A DNA stretch of 16,365 nt from Rhodanobacteraceae bacterium UBA703 (GCA_002297645.1 DBMH01000162.1:7347-23711), one strand, 5' to 3'; counted from the first letter of the stretch, positions 7,243 to 14,564 are shown. The notes: generated from the sequence alone by a model not told the origin. Translations and numbers: made by a program.

Positions 7243-9059
7243 AGGTCCGGCCCGATCACGATGTGCAGTTCGACTGAATTCGTGTTCTTGTCCTTGTTGA
7301 GCGGGAACCCGAGGTCGCCGCGGATCATGCCGACCGGCGAGCGCCAGCGCAGGCCGAAGCCGACGCCGGTCTTCTGTTTGTACGAACTGAAACTGGAGAA
7401 TGCGTCGCCGGTGTCGACGAAGGTGGCGATGCCCCAGTTCGGCTTGAAGTAGTACTCGTACTCGGCGCTGGCGACGAGCAGGTTCTTGCCGCCGACGATG
7501 AAGTCCTTGCAACTGGTGTTCGGGCGCGAATCGCAGCGCGCCTGCGCCACCGGCACCAGTTCCGGCGGCAGCGGCGGGCCGACGGTCTGGAACGCGTAGC
7601 CGCGGATAGAACGGTCGCCGCCGGCAAAGAAGCGCAGTTCCGGCGGCAGCTTGTCGAAATCGCCGGTGTAGGTGGCGCCGAACGAGCCGCGCGCGATGAA
7701 GCGCGAACGCTCGCCGAGGCCGCGGATCCATTTGGCGTCGGCGGTGACCTGCGCGAAGCTGGTGTCCGAGAGCAGGCCGTCGTAGCCGCCGCGTGCGGCG
7801 AAGGTCGTCGACCAGCCCTTGCGCACGAACATCGGGTCGTCGGCCTGCTTGCGCGACAGCGAGATCTCCGGATAGAGCAGCGTCGTGCTGCCCTGCAGGT
7901 TGGCGACCTCGAAGTTGCCGGTCAGGAACTTGAGGCCGATCGTGCGCGTCCAGCCGTGCCAGATGCGCGAGTCGGTCGCGGCGAGGCCCCAGGTGCGCGA
8001 GGTGCTGGTGTCGGTGTTCTCGTCGCGGAAGGTCGCGCCGAAGTTCAGCATGTGGTTGTCGTGACCGCCGAGCGGGACCGTGTAGGTCGCCGCGGCGGTC
8101 TTGAGGCGCTGCGCGATCAGCGTCTCGATCTTGGCCTTGTGGCCGCGCCGGTTGATCCAGCGGCGCTCGACGCCGCCGCGCACGCCGGCGCCGGTGTCGG
8201 TGCCGTAGAACACGCCGCCGGTGTAGATCGTGCGCTTGGCCGGTGCCAGCACGACCGTGATCGGCACGACGCCGTCGTGCGCGTTCTCCGTGTCCGGCTG
8301 CACCTGCGCGATCGAGAAGTAGTCGGCGTCGATCAGCTTCTGCTGCAGCAGCAGGACCTGGTCCTGTGTGTAGAAGTCGCCCTCGTTCCAGGGAATGTAG
8401 CGATCGAGGAACTCATCGGGGAACTGCGCGCCTTCGAAACTCGTCTTGCCGAGCCGGTAACGTGTGCCGACCTTCCACGCGAGGTGGATCTCGGCGCTGT
8501 TGCTCGAGCGCTGCACTTCGACCTGGTGCGTGACGAGTTCGGCGTCGAGATAGCCCGAGCCGAACAGCGCGGCCTGCACGGTCGCCTTGCTCTTCTCGTA
8601 GGCGGTGTGGTCGAGCGCCTGGCCCTTGCCGGGCGAGAAGCCGGCGACGGCCTGCCGCACGGCCTTCTGGCCGTCGGCGTCGCCGTCGAGGCGGATGTCC
8701 AGTGTGGTGATGCGCACCGGCTCGCCGGGCGTCACGTGAAGCACGGCGGTGTACTGGTGGCCGGCCTCCTTCAGCTCGCCCTGCACCGTGGCGGAATAGT
8801 AGCCGTAGGGTTCGAGCGCGGTACGCGCCTGGGACTCGACGTTGTCGTACAGGCGGCGCACCTGCGCCGCGGTCACGTCGCGATCGCCGTACTGGCTGAT
8901 CTCGATGCCGGCGAGCACGGCGTCGTGCAGCGGGCCTTCGACGCCGTCGAGCTGGACCGAGACGTGCGCGGCCTGTGCCACGACGGGAGCGGACAGCAGC
9001 GCGGCGAAAAGGAAAGCGGCCTGGCGGCAGCGCGAGCGGGGGCCGTCGTGGGTCAGCAT
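7239..9059 (-). CDS. tamA: TamA, outer-membrane Omp85-family assembly barrel
   Basis: 606 residues. A signal peptide (basic start, hydrophobic FLFAALLSAPVVAQA, likely cut after residue 30) is followed by about 250 residues holding three POTRA domains, then a 16-strand barrel from about residue 285. The Omp85 lid-loop signature is FFAGGDRSIRGY (477-488), with the invariant RG that reaches into the barrel. The protein ends in a strand finishing VIGPDL. Length and layout fit TamA (about 577 residues in E. coli); BamA would be near 800 with five POTRA domains. A pair of cysteines in the barrel (ARCDSRPNTSCKD) could form a disulfide in an extracellular loop. It heads a five-gene coupled unit beginning with tamB. 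There is no Shine-Dalgarno sequence ahead of the ATG; an extended -10 lies directly upstream instead. Confidence 0.95.
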   Translation of the reverse strand: MLTHDGPRSRCRQAAFLFAALLSAPVVAQAAHVSVQLDGVEGPLHDAVLAGIEISQYGDRDVTAAQVRRLYDNVESQARTALEPYGYYSATVQGELKEAGHQYTAVLHVTPGEPVRITTLDIRLDGDADGQKAVRQAVAGFSPGKGQALDHTAYEKSKATVQAALFGSGYLDAELVTHQVEVQRSSNSAEIHLAWKVGTRYRLGKTSFEGAQFPDEFLDRYIPWNEGDFYTQDQVLLLQQKLIDADYFSIAQVQPDTENAHDGVVPITVVLAPAKRTIYTGGVFYGTDTGAGVRGGVERRWINRRGHKAKIETLIAQRLKTAAATYTVPLGGHDNHMLNFGATFRDENTDTSTSRTWGLAATDSRIWHGWTRTIGLKFLTGNFEVANLQGSTTLLYPEISLSRKQADDPMFVRKGWSTTFAARGGYDGLLSDTSFAQVTADAKWIRGLGERSRFIARGSFGATYTGDFDKLPPELRFFAGGDRSIRGYAFQTVGPPLPPELVPVAQARCDSRPNTSCKDFIVGGKNLLVASAEYEYYFKPNWGIATFVDTGDAFSSFSSYKQKTGVGFGLRWRSPVGMIRGDLGFPLNKDKNTNSVELHIVIGPDL

Positions 9060-9074
9060 GCGCTACTTATAGCA
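9060..9074 (-). promoter_or_regulatory. Extended -10 promoter element directly ahead of tamA (possible leaderless start)
   Basis: On the minus strand, TGCTATAAG (9074-9066) is a good extended -10 (TGn plus TATAAG, five of six bases of TATAAT). Counting the usual seven bases from its end puts +1 on the A of the tamA ATG at 9059. No convincing -35 is visible 17 bases upstream, which an extended -10 can tolerate. The remaining ccoS-tamA gap (9075-9170) holds only a weak hairpin (CCGGT/ACCGG, 9129-9145) without a T run. Confidence 0.5.
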
Positions 9075-9170
9075 GGAACGGCGCCGCGACCATGTAGTCA
9101 TTTGTAGCGTTTCGCGTGCTCGCGGCGTCCGGTCCGCGACACCGGCCCGTGGATGCTCGGCGGGCGCGCG

Positions 9171-9371
9171 TCAGTCCGCGCGCCGTACGGCGGCCGTCTC
9201 CGTGCCGTCTTCCGCGCCGACCGGCGGTGCGCCGGGATCGCCGGCCAGCGGCATCAGCGCCGGCGTGTCGAGGTCGTCGAACTGGTCGTTGTCGACCGCC
9301 CAGAAGAACGCGAAGCCGCCGAGGACCACCAGGACCGCGCTGAGCGGAATCAGGAACAGGATGATGTTCAT
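9171..9371 (-). CDS. ccoS: CcoS, cbb3-type cytochrome oxidase assembly protein
   Basis: 66 residues. It has one transmembrane helix at about residues 3-25, immediately followed by the family hallmark FFWAVDNDQFDDLDTP (22-37). CcoS is a small inner-membrane protein needed to insert the b hemes and CuB into the CcoN subunit. The acidic, proline-rich C-terminal tail after residue 38 is variable in the family. It is the last gene of the oxidase cluster, 31 bases after the FixH-like gene. There is no obvious Shine-Dalgarno sequence in that gap. A full ccoGHIS set would have the copper ATPase CcoI just upstream; here it is missing. Confidence 0.92.
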   Translation of the reverse strand: MNIILFLIPLSAVLVVLGGFAFFWAVDNDQFDDLDTPALMPLAGDPGAPPVGAEDGTETAAVRRAD

Positions 9372-9402
9372 GGCGACCGGGCGACGTTGGTGACGACGCG
9401 CG

Positions 9403-9624
9403 TCAGCGCGCGTCTCCCGGCGGCGGCGTCGCGGTCGGCGGATCGCGCGGGGGGATCTTGCTCGACCGCGCCGCGTCGTGCGGCACCGTGATGTGCGCGT
9501 CCGGGTGCTGCACCGCGCTGGCGATCAGCGCGAACGATCCGAGTACCGTGGCGCCGAGCAGCACCACCATCAGCCAGACCTCGGGAACGCGGAACCACGG
9601 TGTACGGGTGTTCGGGACGTTCAT
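9403..9624 (-). CDS. Very short FixH/CcoH-like membrane protein
   Basis: 73 residues. A short cytoplasmic part with WFRVPEVWL is followed by one transmembrane helix (about 17-38), then QHPDAHI and a proline-rich tail to the end. FixH/CcoH proteins begin in just this way (W-x-x-x-P-x-x-W-hydrophobic helix, then a conserved P-D-x-x-V stretch), but normally continue for about 100 more residues into a periplasmic domain. Here the protein stops after the linker. Its place after ccoG, with an ATGA overlap (9621-9624), supports the CcoH assignment. CcoH assists assembly and stability of the cbb3 complex. There is no sign of a frameshift remnant: the next gene starts 31 bases later. Alternatively it is an unrelated small protein that occupies the same place. 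Confidence 0.65.
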   Translation of the reverse strand: MNVPNTRTPWFRVPEVWLMVVLLGATVLGSFALIASAVQHPDAHITVPHDAARSSKIPPRDPPTATPPPGDAR

Positions 9625-11147
9625 CGTTTCTCCGGTGCGAAGAACTGGGCCTTGGCACGGGCGACGACGGCGCCGTCGTCCTGAGCCACTTCGACGCCGA
9701 TGGCCTGCCGTCCCTGCAGGCGCCCGGCGTCCGCCTGTAACGTGAGCGGCAGCGAGAATACCTCGCCCGGCTCCAGCATGACGGATGGCGTACCCAGCGT
9801 GCGCAGGGGCAGATCGGTGGCCAGGCGTACGGTGACGTGGCGCGGCTCGCCGCTCTTGTTGACCAGCTTCACGCTGTAGCTGTTCTCGATCGCGCCGCCG
9901 CTCGCGGTGCGGAACAGCGCGTTGCGGTCGTGCAGCACCTCGACTAGCACCGGCGCGCGCGCGGCGACTGCCCAGAGGAAGGCGCCGATGAACGCGGCGA
10001 GGATGGTCCCGTAGACCAGCACGCGCGGGCGCAGGATGCGCTGCGGCGTTCCGGCCATCGCGTGTTCGGTGGTGTAGCGGATCAGGCCGCGCGGGTAGGC
10101 CATCTTGTCCATGACCGCATCGCAGGCGTCGATGCAGGCGGCGCAGGCGATGCATTCGATCTGCAGGCCGTCGCGGATGTCGATGCCGGTCGGGCAGACC
10201 TGCACGCAGGCCAGGCAGTCGATGCAGTCGCCCAGGGATCGGGGTTCGGGATTCGGGATTGGGGATTCGGCAGAAGCAGAAGCGGGTGCGGTGACGGTGG
10301 GTATCGCGGCCTTCACCATTGCGATAGCGCCGGTCTCCCGAATTCCCAATCCCGAATCCCGAATCTCGGCCTTCACGCGCTTGCGATGCCCACGCGGCTC
10401 GCCGCGGGCGGTGTCGTAGCTGATGACCAGCGTGTCCTTGTCGAACATCGCGCTCTGGAAGCGCGCGTACGGGCACATGTACTTGCACACCTGCTCGCGC
10501 AGGAAGCCGGCGTTGCCGTAGGTCGCGAAGGCATAGAACAGGGTCCAGAACAGCGCCCAGCCGCCGAGCGTGCCGTTCAGGATCTCGCCGCCGAGGCCGC
10601 GGATCGGCGTGAAGAAACCGACGAAGGTGAAGCCGGTCCACAGCGCGAACGCGATCCAGACCGCCTGCTTCGCGGTCTTGCGCCGGATCCGGTTCCAGTT
10701 CCATGGTCCCTTGTCCAGCCGCATGCGCGCATTGCGGTCGCCCTCGATCCAGCGTTCCATCCAAAGGAACACTTCGGTCCACACCGTCTGCGGGCAGGCG
10801 TAGCCGCACCACAGGCGGCCCGCCAGCGCCGTGAAGAAGAACAGCGTCAGCGCGGCGATGACCAGCAGCATCGTCAGCAGGTAGAAGTCCTGCGGCCAGA
10901 AGGTCAGGCCGAAGACGTGGAAGCGCCGCGCGGGAAGGTCGAACAGCACGAGCTGCTGGCCGCCGATGCTGATCCACGGGAACACGTAGAACATGCCGAG
11001 CAGCCAGAACACGACGCCGGTGCGCAGGCGCTGGAAACGCCCGTCGATCTCGCGCGGGTAGACCTTGGGCTGCTTCGCGTACAGCGAAGTGGTGCCCTCG
11101 GCGGCGGCGCCGTCGACGACGTGGATGTCGAGCGGCCGGCGGCTCAT
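9621..11147 (-). CDS. ccoG: CcoG, membrane ferredoxin-like cbb3 oxidase accessory protein (FixG/RdxA family)
   Basis: 508 residues. The transmembrane region has helices near 43-60, 85-107, 162-180, 195-210 and 372-398, with the paired cysteine motifs CGYACPQTVW (114-123) and CKYMCPYARF (221-230). Two 4Fe-4S clusters are predicted, at C308, C311, C314, C318 and C332, C335, C338, C342. The C-terminal part (about 400-508) is the Ig-like periplasmic domain (LVNKSGEPRHVTV). CcoG reduces or handles copper for cbb3 assembly. The start overlaps the stop of the 98-aa gene (ATGA, 11144-11147). Between RGEPRGHRKR and LGDCIDC, where relatives have a short linker, sit about 45 extra residues encoded by an inverted-repeat element. 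The frame is kept and all cluster cysteines remain, so the protein is probably functional. Confidence 0.94.
   Translation of the reverse strand: MSRRPLDIHVVDGAAAEGTTSLYAKQPKVYPREIDGRFQRLRTGVVFWLLGMFYVFPWISIGGQQLVLFDLPARRFHVFGLTFWPQDFYLLTMLLVIAALTLFFFTALAGRLWCGYACPQTVWTEVFLWMERWIEGDRNARMRLDKGPWNWNRIRRKTAKQAVWIAFALWTGFTFVGFFTPIRGLGGEILNGTLGGWALFWTLFYAFATYGNAGFLREQVCKYMCPYARFQSAMFDKDTLVISYDTARGEPRGHRKRVKAEIRDSGLGIRETGAIAMVKAAIPTVTAPASASAESPIPNPEPRSLGDCIDCLACVQVCPTGIDIRDGLQIECIACAACIDACDAVMDKMAYPRGLIRYTTEHAMAGTPQRILRPRVLVYGTILAAFIGAFLWAVAARAPVLVEVLHDRNALFRTASGGAIENSYSVKLVNKSGEPRHVTVRLATDLPLRTLGTPSVMLEPGEVFSLPLTLQADAGRLQGRQAIGVEVAQDDGAVVARAKAQFFAPEKR
10241..10367. repeat. Palindromic repeat pair (GATTCGGGATTGGG-type element) inserted in frame inside ccoG
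   Basis: Two 26-base arms at 10245-10270 and 10338-10363 are inverted copies with a single mismatch (left arm TTCGGGATTCGGGATTGGGG then ATTCGG). They flank 67 bases of different sequence. The arms themselves are short tandem GGGATTC units. This unit is typical of dispersed intergenic repeats in Xanthomonadales genomes (recalled, not searched). The whole element lies inside the ccoG reading frame, encoding RDSGLGIRET on one side and SPIPNPEPRS on the other. No transposase or target-site duplication is apparent. Confidence 0.85.
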
Positions 11148-11440
11148 TCGTCCTCCGGGCGCTTCAGCAGCAGCGCCGTGAAGGCGCAGGCGGCGAGGGT
11201 GCACGACCAGAACAGGAAGAAGCCGATCGTGTAGCCGAGCGGCCGCGAGACGTCCATCTGCGGCCAGGTGATCGCGGCGAGTTCGAGCGGGTCGACGATG
11301 GCGAAGAACACCATCGTCGCGACGCCGGCGGCGAAGAACGACGGCCAGACCACCGCGCCGGCGCGCTGCAGGCGACGCCCGCGGATCGTCTCCGCGGACG
11401 CGTCCGGGCCTTGCGGCAACCCGCTCGACGCGTGCTTCAT
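11144..11440 (-). CDS. Two-helix membrane protein of the cbb3 cluster, unknown function
   Basis: 98 residues. A polar N-terminus with GRRLQRAG precedes helix 1 (about 31-49), a short loop DPLELAAITWPQMDVSRPLG, and helix 2 (about 70-91) ending in a charged KRPEDE. Both ends should be cytoplasmic. I recognise no named family. The motif WPSFFAAGVATMVFFAIVDP and the GYTIGFFLFW of helix 2 look conserved in type and would be good search handles. It is tightly coupled: its ATG overlaps the ccoP stop (ATGA, 11437-11440) and its stop overlaps the ccoG start. Being made between the last structural subunit and the first assembly factor, it is likely a small subunit or an assembly helper of the oxidase. 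That is inference from position only. Confidence 0.82.
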   Translation of the reverse strand: MKHASSGLPQGPDASAETIRGRRLQRAGAVVWPSFFAAGVATMVFFAIVDPLELAAITWPQMDVSRPLGYTIGFFLFWSCTLAACAFTALLLKRPEDE

Positions 11441-12354
11441 CGGGCGTCGCCCGTTCCGCTCGCGGCCGGCGCGCGCTGCGACAGCAGCCACGCCACGGCC
11501 AGGCGCGCACGGTCGGTACCGATGATCGGTTCCCACGCCGGCATCACGCCGCCGCGCCCCTTCTCGATCGTCTCGCGGATCGTGGCGAGGTCGCCGCCGT
11601 ACAGCCACACGTCGTCGGTCAGGTTGGGAGCGCCGAGCGCGCGGTTGCCCTTGCCGTCGGCACCGTGGCAGGCCGCACAGATGCCTTCGAACTTCGGCTT
11701 GCCGGCGGCGGCGAGCGTGGCGTCGTGCGCCTGGCCCGACAGCGCGAGCACGTAGTTGGCGACTTCGTCCATGCCGTTGCCCGGCAGCGTCGCGCCGAGC
11801 GGCGGCATCACGCCATGGCGGCCCTGCAGCACGCTGGCGAGCATGGTGTCGCCGTCGGCGCCGTAGAGCGAATCCTCGTCGACGAGGTTCGGATAACCCT
11901 TCGCGCCGCGCGCGTCCGAGCCGTGGCAGGCCGCGCAGTTGTTGGCGAACACGTTGCGGCCGACCTTGACCGCGGCGGGATCGTGCGCGAGCTGTTCGAG
12001 CGGGCGATCGCGGAAACCGGCGTACAGCGACTCCAGCCGCGCGTTGGTCTCGGCGAGTTCCGCGTCCGCGGCCTTGTCCGAGGTCCAGCCGAGCGTACCG
12101 GCGAAGTTGCCGAGGCCCGGATAGAGCACGAGGTAGCCGAGCGCGAACATCACGGTCAGGATGAACAGCCACAGCCACCAGCGCGGCAGCGGGTTGTTGA
12201 GTTCGACCAGGTCCTCGTCCCAGACGTGGCCGGTGGTGTTGCCGGCCTTGCTCTGCTCCGGTCGCGCGCGCGCGTTGGAGAGCAGCAGCCACAGCAGCGC
12301 GGCGATGGTGACGAGGGTCAGGACGACGACGTAGATGGTCCAGGACGTGCTCAT
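11437..12354 (-). CDS. ccoP: CcoP, diheme cytochrome c subunit of cbb3 oxidase
   Basis: 305 residues. Two N-terminal helices lie at about 7-25 and 60-78, joined by the CcoP-typical HVWDEDLVELNNPLPRWW (43-60). Two cytochrome c domains follow, with heme sites CAACH at 140-144 and CAACH at 226-230. Likely axial methionines are M183 (GVMPPLG) and M271 (GVMPAWE). The subunit accepts electrons from soluble or membrane c-type cytochromes in the periplasm and passes them to CcoO. The start is the ATG that overlaps the ccoQ stop (ATGA, 12351-12354); an upstream in-frame ATG would lie inside ccoQ. Length is normal for the family. Confidence 0.97.
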   Translation of the reverse strand: MSTSWTIYVVVLTLVTIAALLWLLLSNARARPEQSKAGNTTGHVWDEDLVELNNPLPRWWLWLFILTVMFALGYLVLYPGLGNFAGTLGWTSDKAADAELAETNARLESLYAGFRDRPLEQLAHDPAAVKVGRNVFANNCAACHGSDARGAKGYPNLVDEDSLYGADGDTMLASVLQGRHGVMPPLGATLPGNGMDEVANYVLALSGQAHDATLAAAGKPKFEGICAACHGADGKGNRALGAPNLTDDVWLYGGDLATIRETIEKGRGGVMPAWEPIIGTDRARLAVAWLLSQRAPAASGTGDAR

Positions 12355-12506
12355 GCCTGCGATGTCTCCCTCGGTTGCGGTGCGCGCTCGACCAGCGGCA
12401 GTCGCGCCGCCTCGTCGAAGTCCGCGGTGCGGCGTTTGCTCCAGGCCCACAGCCAGACGCCGAGGAACAGCGCCAGGAGCAGGGCGGTCGCGATTCCGGA
12501 AATCAC
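12351..12506 (-). CDS. ccoQ: CcoQ/FixQ, small membrane subunit of cbb3 oxidase
   Basis: 51 residues from a GTG start. It has one transmembrane helix (about residues 4-22, ALLLALFLGVWLWAWSKRR), then a short charged tail with the FDEAARLPL stretch usual for CcoQ. CcoQ is a non-catalytic subunit that stabilises the complex. The GTG start is fixed by a GTGA overlap with the ccoO stop (12503-12506), and its stop overlaps the ccoP start. It is in the standard place between ccoO and ccoP. Confidence 0.93.
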   Translation of the reverse strand: MISGIATALLLALFLGVWLWAWSKRRTADFDEAARLPLVERAPQPRETSQA

Positions 12507-13114
12507 GGCATCGCCTCCTTGGCGCGGACGCCCAGTCCCTGCAGGTAGGCGATCAGCGCATCCATCTCGGTCTTGTCCTGCAGCGCGGCGCCGATGCCGG
12601 CGAAATCGGCGTCGGTGTAGGGATGGCCGAGCGTCCTGAGCGTGCGCATCTTGCGCTCGATCAGGGCCGGATCCGGTTTCGCTTCGCTCAGCCAGGGATA
12701 GCCGGGCATGTTCGATTCCGGCACCACGTTGCGCGGATTGGTCAGGTGCACGCGGTGCCAGTCGTCCGAGTAGCGGCCGCCGACGCGGGCGAGATCCGGT
12801 CCGGTGCGCTTGGAACCCCATTGGAACGGACGGTCGTAGACCGACTCGCCGGCAGTGGAATACGGCCCGTAGCGCAGGTTCTCCGATGCCAGCGTGCGGA
12901 TCATCTGCGAATGGCAGCCGTAGCAGCCCTCGCGCACGTAGACGTCGCGTCCGGCCAGTTGCAGCGGTGCGTACGGCTTCACGCCGGGAGCCGGCTCGAT
13001 CGCCTGCGCCTGGTACATCAGCGGCACGATCTCGACCAGGCCGCCGATCGCGATCACGATCACGATCAGCACCGCCATCAGGCCGATGTTCTTCTCGAGG
13101 AATTCATGGGACAT
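12503..13114 (-). CDS. ccoO: CcoO, monoheme cytochrome c subunit of cbb3 oxidase
   Basis: 203 residues. An N-terminal membrane anchor at about 11-31 is followed by a periplasmic cytochrome c domain with the heme site CYGCH at 64-68. The likely axial methionine is M136 in ESNMPGYPWL, a characteristic CcoO stretch; WGSKRTGPDLARVGG (99-113) is also diagnostic. CcoO carries electrons from CcoP to the CcoN heme b site. The ATG has a strong Shine-Dalgarno sequence, AGGAG at 13128-13124, that overlaps the ccoN stop codon, with 9 bases of spacing. The two subunits are thus likely coupled in translation. Confidence 0.97.
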   Translation of the reverse strand: MSHEFLEKNIGLMAVLIVIVIAIGGLVEIVPLMYQAQAIEPAPGVKPYAPLQLAGRDVYVREGCYGCHSQMIRTLASENLRYGPYSTAGESVYDRPFQWGSKRTGPDLARVGGRYSDDWHRVHLTNPRNVVPESNMPGYPWLSEAKPDPALIERKMRTLRTLGHPYTDADFAGIGAALQDKTEMDALIAYLQGLGVRAKEAMP

Positions 13115-13127
13115 CGTGGGTTTCTCC

Positions 13128-14564
13128 TCAACCGTGCGCCGGTGCCGGCATCGGCACGCGCACCTGCGGGATCTCGCGGGCGCCGGCGATGGTCTTCCAG
13201 GCGTTCCAGACCATGATCAGCATGCCCGCCAGGAACATCAGGCCGCCGACCACGCGCGTCACGTAGTAGGGATAGGTCTCGCGCAGCGATTCGATGAAGG
13301 TGTAGGTCAGCGTGCCGTCCGGGTTGGTGGCGCGCCACATCAGGCCCTGCATGACACCGGCGATCCACATCGCGGCGATGTACAGCACGATGCCGATCGT
13401 GGCGATCCAGAAGTGCAGGTCGATCGCCTTGATCGAGTACATGCGTTCGGCGCCGAACAGGCGGGGGAGCATGTTGTAGACCGCGCCGATCGTGATGAAG
13501 GCGACCCAGCCGAGCGCGCCGGCGTGCACGTGGCCGATGGTCCAGTCGGTGTAGTGCGACAGCGAGTTGACCGTCTTGATCGACATCATCGGACCCTCGA
13601 AGGTCGACATGCCGTAGAACGACAGCGAGACGATCAGGAACTTCAGGATCGGATCGTCGCGCAGCTTCTGCCACGCGCCCGAGAGCGTCATGATGCCGTT
13701 GATCATGCCGCCCCAGCTCGGCGCGAGCAGGATCAGCGAGAACACCATGCCGAGCGACTGCGCCCAGTCCGGCAGCGCGGTGTAGTGCAGGTGGTGCGGG
13801 CCGGCCCACATGTAGACCGAGATCAGCGCCCAGAAATGCACGACCGACAGGCGGTACGAGTAGATCGGCCGCTCGGCCTGCTTGGGCACGTAGTAGTACA
13901 TGATCCCGAGGAAGCCGGCGGTGAGGAAGAAGCCGACCGCGTTGTGGCCGTACCACCACTGCACCATCGCGTCGACCGCGCCGGAGTAGATCGGGTACGA
14001 CTCGGTCCACGACACCGGCAGCGCCAGGTTGTTGACGATGTGCAGCACCGCGACGGTGAGGATGTACGCGCCGAAGAACCAGTTGGCGACGTAGATGTGC
14101 TTGACGCGGCGCTTGACGATGGTGCCGAAGAACACCACCGCGTAGGTGATCCAGACCGCGGCGATCAGGATGTCGATCGGCCAGATCAGCTCGGCGTATT
14201 CCTTGCTCTGCGTCAGGCCGAGCGGCAGCGTGATCGCGGCGAGCACGATCACGAGCTGCCACCCCCAGAACGTGAACGCCGCGGCCTTGTCGCAGAACAG
14301 CCGCACCTGGCAGGTGCGCTGCACGACGTAGTACGACGTCGCGAACAGGCCGCAGCCGCCGAACGCGAAGATCACCGCGTTGGTGTGCAGCGGGCGCAGG
14401 CGGCTGTAGGTCAGCCACGGAATATCGAAGTTCAGCGCGGGCCAGGCGAGCTGGGCCGCGATGAACAGGCCGACCGCCATGCCGACGACGCCCCAGACGA
14501 TGGTGGCGATCGTGAACTGGCGGACGACCTTGTCGTTGTAGGTCTCGACGGCGACGTCCTGCAT
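13128..14564 (-). CDS. ccoN: CcoN, catalytic subunit I of cbb3-type cytochrome c oxidase
   Basis: 478 residues, a full-length heme-copper oxidase subunit I with about 12 transmembrane helices. Metal ligands are visible: H60 and H347 for the low-spin heme b, H345 for heme b3, and H207, H257 and H258 for CuB. Y251 sits at the place of the cross-linked tyrosine specific to the cbb3 class, and E323 is present. Residue numbers coincide with those of the Pseudomonas stutzeri enzyme. The protein reduces oxygen to water and pumps protons with high oxygen affinity, as used in microaerobic growth. It is the first gene of the operon, with GGGGGAA about 6-12 bases ahead of the ATG and an FNR-type box about 84 bases upstream. 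Confidence 0.98.
   Translation of the reverse strand: MQDVAVETYNDKVVRQFTIATIVWGVVGMAVGLFIAAQLAWPALNFDIPWLTYSRLRPLHTNAVIFAFGGCGLFATSYYVVQRTCQVRLFCDKAAAFTFWGWQLVIVLAAITLPLGLTQSKEYAELIWPIDILIAAVWITYAVVFFGTIVKRRVKHIYVANWFFGAYILTVAVLHIVNNLALPVSWTESYPIYSGAVDAMVQWWYGHNAVGFFLTAGFLGIMYYYVPKQAERPIYSYRLSVVHFWALISVYMWAGPHHLHYTALPDWAQSLGMVFSLILLAPSWGGMINGIMTLSGAWQKLRDDPILKFLIVSLSFYGMSTFEGPMMSIKTVNSLSHYTDWTIGHVHAGALGWVAFITIGAVYNMLPRLFGAERMYSIKAIDLHFWIATIGIVLYIAAMWIAGVMQGLMWRATNPDGTLTYTFIESLRETYPYYVTRVVGGLMFLAGMLIMVWNAWKTIAGAREIPQVRVPMPAPAHG

Noticed and set aside
3436..7452. A 1338-codon open frame on the + strand opposite tamB
   Set aside because: It is a by-product of the high GC content and codon usage of tamB on the other strand. 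Its translation is low-complexity R/A/G/E/V-rich with no family features, while the minus frame is a clear TamB.
7243..7731. Upstream extension of the tamB frame
   Set aside because: It only runs across the end of tamA and would bury the signal anchor; the GTG at 7242 overlapping the tamA stop is the sensible start.
9129..9145. Hairpin CCGGT/ACCGG between ccoS and tamA as a terminator
   Set aside because: The stem is only five pairs with no T run; read-through from the oxidase operon into tamA cannot be excluded on this evidence.
13040..13075. Tandem GATCAC-like hexamers in ccoO
   Set aside because: They encode the V/I-rich membrane anchor of CcoO and need no other explanation.
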